Shown one piece after another: positions 59,653 to 64,000 of a stretch of 64,000 bases of DNA. The position numbers and the translations under genes are program-made. The stretch's first letter is position 1, and every line of letters starts with the position of its first letter. The notes under the pieces are model-generated. The model searched no databases. It was not told the origin of the DNA and worked only from the letters and a program-made list of their open reading frames with translations. Location: contig CBDESR010000005.1 of NCBI GenBank assembly GCA_965242615.1, positions 1,736,001-1,800,000 on the forward strand, given 5' to 3'. The stretch comes from CBDBCU01 sp965242615. GTDB taxonomy: Bacteria > Chloroflexota > Dehalococcoidia > Lucifugimonadales > UBA3495.

Positions 59653-61530
59653 ATGACCCAGCCCGCCGCCACCAACCCCGCCACCGACCCGCTGGATGCC
59701 GACCGCCACGAACCTTTGCCCCAACAGGAGCAGCGTTTCCGCGCCCCGGCCCGGTTCGGCCATGCCCCTACATCCATCACCCCCTTGGGCTGGGATCCGC
59801 GCAACCCCCACTTCCGCAACCACTACCCCCTGGTCAGCCTGCCCACCCAGATTATCGAGCGGGTGCCGCTGGGAAACCCGGAGCCCCACGAACCCAACCG
59901 CCTCATCTGGGGCGACAACCTCCACATAATGCGGCAGCTCCCCACCAACTCCATCGACCTCATCTACATCGACCCGCCCTTTTTCTCCGGCCGCAATTAT
60001 AATGTCATCTGGGGCGACAACAACGAACTCCGCTCCTTCAACGACATCTGGGAGGGCGGCCTCGACGGCTACCTCATCTGGCTCAACGCCCGCCTCTACG
60101 AAATGAAACGCCTCCTCAAGCCCACCGGCTCCATCTACGTCCACTGCGATTGGCACGCCAGCCACTACATCAAGGCGGAGATGGATAAGATTTTCGGCAG
60201 TGAAAACCTTGTGTCCGAAATTATATGGGCCTACGGCACCGCCTCTGGGGGCCGGGCGGCTGGTAACAAACCCGTTAAAGGACACGACACCATCCTTTTT
60301 TACGCCAAGTCATACGGTCAACACACTTACAACCGCCAGCATACCGAATACTCCGAGAAGTATATACGGGAACGATTCGCACATACTGACGAGGCTGGTC
60401 GGCGTTACCAACGCCGGAAACGGGCTAATGGTGAAGTTACCCGCCAGTATCTGGACGAGAGTCCGGGTGTGCCTTTGTCATCCGTTTGGTCGGACATCAA
60501 TCAGTTGTACGCCTATCACTTGGTAAAGAGGAAGCAAGAGGAAATAGGCTACCCTACCCAAAAACCTAAAGCCTTACTTGAGCGCATCATTAAGGCGTCG
60601 TCCAATGAGGGCGATGTTGTCTTGGATGCCTTTGTTGGTGGTGGCACTACCGCCGAAACTGCTATGCAGTTTCGGCGGCGATTTTTTGGGATTGACCAAT
60701 CCCGGGTCGCTGTCGCGGTCACTGCGGAAAGGCTACAACAAGCTGAATTAACTCGGGGATTGGAGGATGCTCCTTTCCCCGATTTCACTGTTGAACAGTG
60801 GGGCATTTACGAAGCGGCCGGGCTGGAGCAGATGACGCCGGCCGAGTTCCGGGACTTTGTGCTGGCCTGCTACGATGCCCGGGTACCCAGCAATGACGCC
60901 GGCATCCACGGCTACAAAGGTTCCCGGGCGCGAATTCCGGTCTGGGTCGGCCCGCCCTCGCAACGGAACCCGGTTACGGCTGAGGATGTTGGGCAATTTG
61001 CCCAGGCTATCGCCGCCCTGGAGCGCTATTCCGGCGCGGAGGGGCTGCGCGACGGCATTATGCTGGCTTGGGGCTTTGGCCCGGATGCCGTGGCCGCCGC
61101 CCAGGAACTGCGGGAACGGCAGCAGGTTACTCTGTCCTTTGTCCGCCTGGACCAAGTGCGGATTGACTCCCCCCAGTTTCGCCAGCACATCGCCGCCCAA
61201 TCTACGGACCGGGGCGACTATTCCGCCTTTCTGACCTTCGTCGAGCCGCCGCGCGTCTCCTTCGCAGCGCAGCAGCTCCAGCCGTTGCACTACGAATTCA
61301 ACGCTGCGGATTCCCGTTCCTATAACGCTGACGGCGAAATCATCAGCGTACAATGGGACTTCGACTATAACGGGCGCACTTTCCGGGCCGCGCGGCGGCC
61401 CTGGAAGGAGCGGGCCGCCTTGGCAACCCAACACACCTTTTCCCGCGCCGGCAACTTCACCGTGGCCTGCCAGATCCAGGATGACAAGGGCGGGCAGGCC
61501 ATGTTCAGCCATCCGGTCGAGGTAAAGTAA
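59653..61530 (+). CDS. beta-class N6-adenine/N4-cytosine DNA methyltransferase with C-terminal PKD-like domain
   Basis: 625 aa from the ATG at 59653, which has AAGGA 8 bases upstream; the ATG at 59644 is too close to it. Catalytic DPPF (107-110) precedes the SAM loop VLDAFVGGGTTAE (about 330-342), so motif order is IV then I (beta class, as in type III Mod). Residues about 400-520 hold further conserved sequence (GSRARIPVWVGPP). Residues about 535-625 (IISVQWDFDYNGRTF, ATQHTFSRAGNFTVACQIQD) have the WDF...H-T-F...G-x-F-x-V pattern of a PKD/Ig-like domain. The helicase gene follows 3 bases later. Confidence 0.85.
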   Translation: MTQPAATNPATDPLDADRHEPLPQQEQRFRAPARFGHAPTSITPLGWDPRNPHFRNHYPLVSLPTQIIERVPLGNPEPHEPNRLIWGDNLHIMRQLPTNSIDLIYIDPPFFSGRNYNVIWGDNNELRSFNDIWEGGLDGYLIWLNARLYEMKRLLKPTGSIYVHCDWHASHYIKAEMDKIFGSENLVSEIIWAYGTASGGRAAGNKPVKGHDTILFYAKSYGQHTYNRQHTEYSEKYIRERFAHTDEAGRRYQRRKRANGEVTRQYLDESPGVPLSSVWSDINQLYAYHLVKRKQEEIGYPTQKPKALLERIIKASSNEGDVVLDAFVGGGTTAETAMQFRRRFFGIDQSRVAVAVTAERLQQAELTRGLEDAPFPDFTVEQWGIYEAAGLEQMTPAEFRDFVLACYDARVPSNDAGIHGYKGSRARIPVWVGPPSQRNPVTAEDVGQFAQAIAALERYSGAEGLRDGIMLAWGFGPDAVAAAQELRERQQVTLSFVRLDQVRIDSPQFRQHIAAQSTDRGDYSAFLTFVEPPRVSFAAQQLQPLHYEFNAADSRSYNADGEIISVQWDFDYNGRTFRAARRPWKERAALATQHTFSRAGNFTVACQIQDDKGGQAMFSHPVEVK

Positions 61531-61533
61531 GCA

Positions 61534-63540
61534 ATGCGGAACGACTTCGAGCAATACCAGTCGGATTTTGACTTCTGGGTCGAGAGCGGCTTTAACTCGG
61601 CCCAGGATTCCACCGTGGCCTACCTGAATCATCTGGCCGACAAAAATGACTACCGCCGGCCCCAGCCCGGCGGTCTCTGGCCGCACCAGTGGGATGCCCT
61701 GTTGCGGGTCATCTATGCCAAAGAGGTTGCGCCCCGTTCCTTTTGGGAGGACGGCGTCCTGCTGAACATCGTTACCGGCGGCGGGAAAACCGCCCTGATT
61801 GGCGCGGCAATGGTCTGGCTGCGCTTGTCCCACAATGTCCAGCGGTTTCTCATCCTCTGCCCCAACCTGATTGTCCGCGACCGCCTGGAAGCCGATTTCA
61901 AGGACGGCAAGGTTTTCCGCGAGCGGGGGCTAATCCTGCCGGGCCAAGATGTCGCCCAGCCCGAATCCTTTGCCCTCACCACCTTGGGCGGCGACAGCGA
62001 CAAAGTAGCCGCCGATCTGTTCGGCTCGAATGTAACCCTGGCCAACATCCACCAGTTTTACCTGAACGCCAAAACCGGGCAGGAAAACTTTTACGGTTTC
62101 TTGGAAGCCAATCAAACGCCTTTCGCCATCTTTAACGACGAAGCCCACAACACGCCGGCGCCGCAGTACGACCGCGCCCTTAAAGAGTTTCGGGATAACC
62201 CGGCTTACGCCTTTCGCCTGGACACGACGGCCACGCCCGACCGGGCTGATGATACGCCCCTGGACAGTCGGATGATTTACGAGTTCGACATCCCGGCGGC
62301 CCTGAACGGCAATGTCATCGCCCGCCCGGTAGTGTACCAGCCGGACATCAAGACGGTAGAGTTGACCTATACCGACGCCGAAACCGGGGAACAACGCCGG
62401 GTCGAGGAAATGAACTGGGATGAGGTTGACCGGGCCGGGGTGAACGCGACCCAATGGGTCACCGACCCGGCGCCGATGCGGCAGCAAATCAGCATTGCGC
62501 TGAACCGTCTGGAGGAAGCCCAGCGCAACGCCGCCGGGCGCTATCAGCCCATCCTGTTCGTGGTTGCCGTGTGCAAGGCAGATGCCCGGGCCGCGGAGCA
62601 AATGCTGAAACAGCAGTTCAACCTGCGGACGCTGCTTGTTACCGAGGACGAGGATCCGGAAGCCCGCAAAGCCGCCGCCGCCATCGGGCAAAGCGGCCAG
62701 TATGATGCCGTGGTCAGCGTGGCCATGCTGCGGGAAGGCTGGGATGTGCCGGAAGTGGCCGTAATCCTGTTGCTGCGCAAGTTCGGCAGCAAGGTCTATG
62801 GCCCGCAAGTAGTCGGCCGCGGCCTGCGCCGGGTGCGCCGTACGGGGATGAATGACAACGAACCCCAAATCTGCGCCATCGTTGACCACCCCAAGCTCGA
62901 CCACGAATGGCTTTGGGATTTGCTGCGGGCCAAGGTGCGGCGGGATGTGGGCGTTCAGGAACAATTCAACGAAACCGAGGAACGGGGCGAAGCCCATCCC
63001 GAGCAAAAAGTTGTCAACCCAGATTTGCTTATTGCAATCCCGGAACCGGAGGAACCCGGCCCGCCGGAGTTGAAACTCCCCAAGCCGGAACCGCACCAAG
63101 GCCCGGACCGGAATTGGCAAATGCTGCTCAAAGGATTTGAGTACGAAGGCGTGGAAATTACCCATGTCGAGCTTTCCGGCGTCATCGGCATGGACTTGGG
63201 CCAGGAACGCTGGACTGACTTTAAGAGCGCCCCGGAAAACCACGGCGGCGTTGCCATTTCCCAAATGTCTGAGCCGGAGCTGCGGGAAAATATCCGGGAG
63301 TGGCTGGACCGCACCGCCGAACAAGCTACGATTAAAGCCGGGTACGGCCGGCAAATGCGGCGGCACGTAGAGGAAGGCTTGCGTCAACACCTGTGCGCAG
63401 AGTTTCTGGGCGGCGAATCCATCACCTACGCCGCCGCGGATAACTTGCGCGGCGCCACGCGGCGGCTGAATCAGCTGGAACTGCAACTGATGCAGCGCGT
63501 CGACATCATCGGAGGAATGATTGAATATGCCGGGGATTGA
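61534..63540 (+). CDS. type III-like restriction helicase subunit (Res, nuclease domain absent)
   Basis: 668 aa SF2 helicase. Walker A is VTGGGKTALIG (T81-G-G-G-K85-T), DEAH box D202-E-A-H205 in FNDEAHNTPAPQ, motif III TTATPDRAD, and motifs V-VI AMLREGWDVPEVAVI and QVVGRGLRRVRR. The usual C-terminal endonuclease of type III Res is missing; a separate PD-(D/E)XK gene overlaps its end by 14 bases. It is expected to translocate or unwind DNA for the nuclease. Confidence 0.88.
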   Translation: MRNDFEQYQSDFDFWVESGFNSAQDSTVAYLNHLADKNDYRRPQPGGLWPHQWDALLRVIYAKEVAPRSFWEDGVLLNIVTGGGKTALIGAAMVWLRLSHNVQRFLILCPNLIVRDRLEADFKDGKVFRERGLILPGQDVAQPESFALTTLGGDSDKVAADLFGSNVTLANIHQFYLNAKTGQENFYGFLEANQTPFAIFNDEAHNTPAPQYDRALKEFRDNPAYAFRLDTTATPDRADDTPLDSRMIYEFDIPAALNGNVIARPVVYQPDIKTVELTYTDAETGEQRRVEEMNWDEVDRAGVNATQWVTDPAPMRQQISIALNRLEEAQRNAAGRYQPILFVVAVCKADARAAEQMLKQQFNLRTLLVTEDEDPEARKAAAAIGQSGQYDAVVSVAMLREGWDVPEVAVILLLRKFGSKVYGPQVVGRGLRRVRRTGMNDNEPQICAIVDHPKLDHEWLWDLLRAKVRRDVGVQEQFNETEERGEAHPEQKVVNPDLLIAIPEPEEPGPPELKLPKPEPHQGPDRNWQMLLKGFEYEGVEITHVELSGVIGMDLGQERWTDFKSAPENHGGVAISQMSEPELRENIREWLDRTAEQATIKAGYGRQMRRHVEEGLRQHLCAEFLGGESITYAAADNLRGATRRLNQLELQLMQRVDIIGGMIEYAGD

Positions 63541-63880
63541 ACGGGGGATTTTCGAGAACCCCACCAAAAGCGGGCTGAACTTCGAGAACTACGACTCCGG
63601 TTTCGAGCGTCAGATGATGGAGCGTCTGGAAAAGGACCCGGCCGTGCGAAAATGGACCAAAAAGCACGGCATTACCATCAGCTGGACTGACGCGCGGCTC
63701 CGGCAGCGGCGGTACATCCCCGACTTTCTGGTCGAGTATAACGACAACTCCCTGGCCATAATCGAGGTCAAGGCAGCCAACTTGGTTAATTCGCCGGATG
63801 TTCAACGGAAACGGTTTGCCGCCGAGGAATGGTGCCGCCGCCGGGGTATGCAGTACGAAATCGCCACCATAACCGCCTAA
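63527..63880 (+). CDS. small PD-(D/E)XK nuclease, split partner of the helicase
   Basis: 117 aa from ATG 63527 with GGAGGA 10 bases upstream; a TTG at 63521 is an alternative. Active-site signature P65-D66 in RRYIPDFLVEY, then E80-V-K82 in IIEVKAANL. An upstream Glu (FERQM, E27) matches a further common acidic position. This would be the endonuclease normally found at the C-terminus of type III Res, encoded separately and overlapping the helicase gene by 14 bases. Confidence 0.85.
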   Translation: MPGIERGIFENPTKSGLNFENYDSGFERQMMERLEKDPAVRKWTKKHGITISWTDARLRQRRYIPDFLVEYNDNSLAIIEVKAANLVNSPDVQRKRFAAEEWCRRRGMQYEIATITA

Positions 63881-63991
63881 TCCCCCCACTCCCGCCCCTT
63901 CCCACTGCCGGTAATCTAACCAAGAAACCCGGCCCATCAGCGCGCCTTTGGTGTATTATGCCCCTAGCCAATAAACGGGAGGTAGCGCGCA

Positions 63992-64000
63992 ATGCCGCCG
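63992..64000 (+). CDS. start of a further gene (cut by the window end)
   Basis: ATG preceded by GGGAGG at a 10-base spacing; only MPP is visible. A TATTAT at 63954-63959 may be its -10. Nothing can be said about the product. Confidence 0.4.

Noticed and set aside
61930..63567. 545-aa minus-strand open frame opposite the helicase and nuclease genes
   Set aside because: Long antisense frame caused by GC-rich codon bias; no motifs and it covers two well-supported genes.
1..64000. CRISPR arrays, rRNA, transposases, integrases, phage structural genes
   Set aside because: None seen: no regularly spaced 24-40-base repeats, no rRNA-like sequence, no transposase or integrase motifs among the open frames.

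Overview
This is a GC-rich bacterial chromosome segment, densely packed and mostly on the minus strand. ATG, GTG and TTG starts are all common, and intergenic gaps are short. The gene set (EF-Ts of only 167 aa, comEA-comEC, an AapJQMP-type amino-acid transporter with lipoprotein binding proteins, a clan-AA aspartic protease with a small partner, no outer-membrane assembly genes seen) would fit a member of Chloroflexota. That assignment is an inference from gene style, with moderate to low confidence.

Layout. 0.1-4.7 kb: a small unknown protein, a cyclase/formamidase-family protein, a GlcG/HbpS-like protein, a histidine-biosynthesis group (hisF, a HAD phosphatase, hisIE) and an S51/cyanophycinase-like peptidase. 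4.9-7.1 kb: a compact candidate defence cassette, in which a PLD-superfamily nuclease with a C-terminal winged-helix-like region lies between two homologous small proteins; one keeps a PD-(D/E)XK-like signature and the other has lost it. 7.1-21.7 kb: the conserved block rpsB-tsf-pyrH-frr-uppS-cdsA-dxr-rseP (minus strand), interrupted three times: a small membrane/coil gene with a partial duplicate between rpsB and tsf; a methyltransferase-specificity fusion with an HNH-like protein between pyrH and frr; and a 1091-aa single-chain restriction-modification protein between dxr and rseP.

21.7-33.5 kb: a long minus-strand housekeeping run (rplS, priA, def, cca, a protease/small-protein pair, secD, secF, Nudix, nfo, a zincin, pgpA). 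33.6-38.5 kb (plus strand): queF with a queuosine-precursor transporter, then comEA-comEC. 38.5-46.7 kb: acyltransferase, RNase PH, an orphan HicB-like protein, an M16 protease, an HtrA-like protease, tRNA-Asp(GTC) and an NHL beta-propeller protein.

46.8-48.8 kb: a two-gene AAA ATPase plus DUF4276 (TOPRIM-like) module, resembling OLD/PARIS/AbiL-type defence. 49-58.3 kb: a secreted gluzincin-like peptidase and an amino-acid ABC operon (two binding proteins, two permeases, one ATPase) with a coiled-coil gene inserted in it. 58.4-59.6 kb: a tandem family of small membrane/coil proteins, each full copy carrying its own duplicated promoter. 59.6-63.9 kb: a type III-like restriction-modification operon with a beta-class methyltransferase bearing a C-terminal PKD-like domain, a DEAD/DEAH helicase and a separate small PD-(D/E)XK nuclease. 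The last bases start another gene.

Overall the window holds three restriction-modification loci, one ATPase/TOPRIM-like module and one apparently unclassified PLD/PD-(D/E)XK-like cassette. Several of these sit inside or beside essential operons. All family assignments come from reading motifs; no database search was run.
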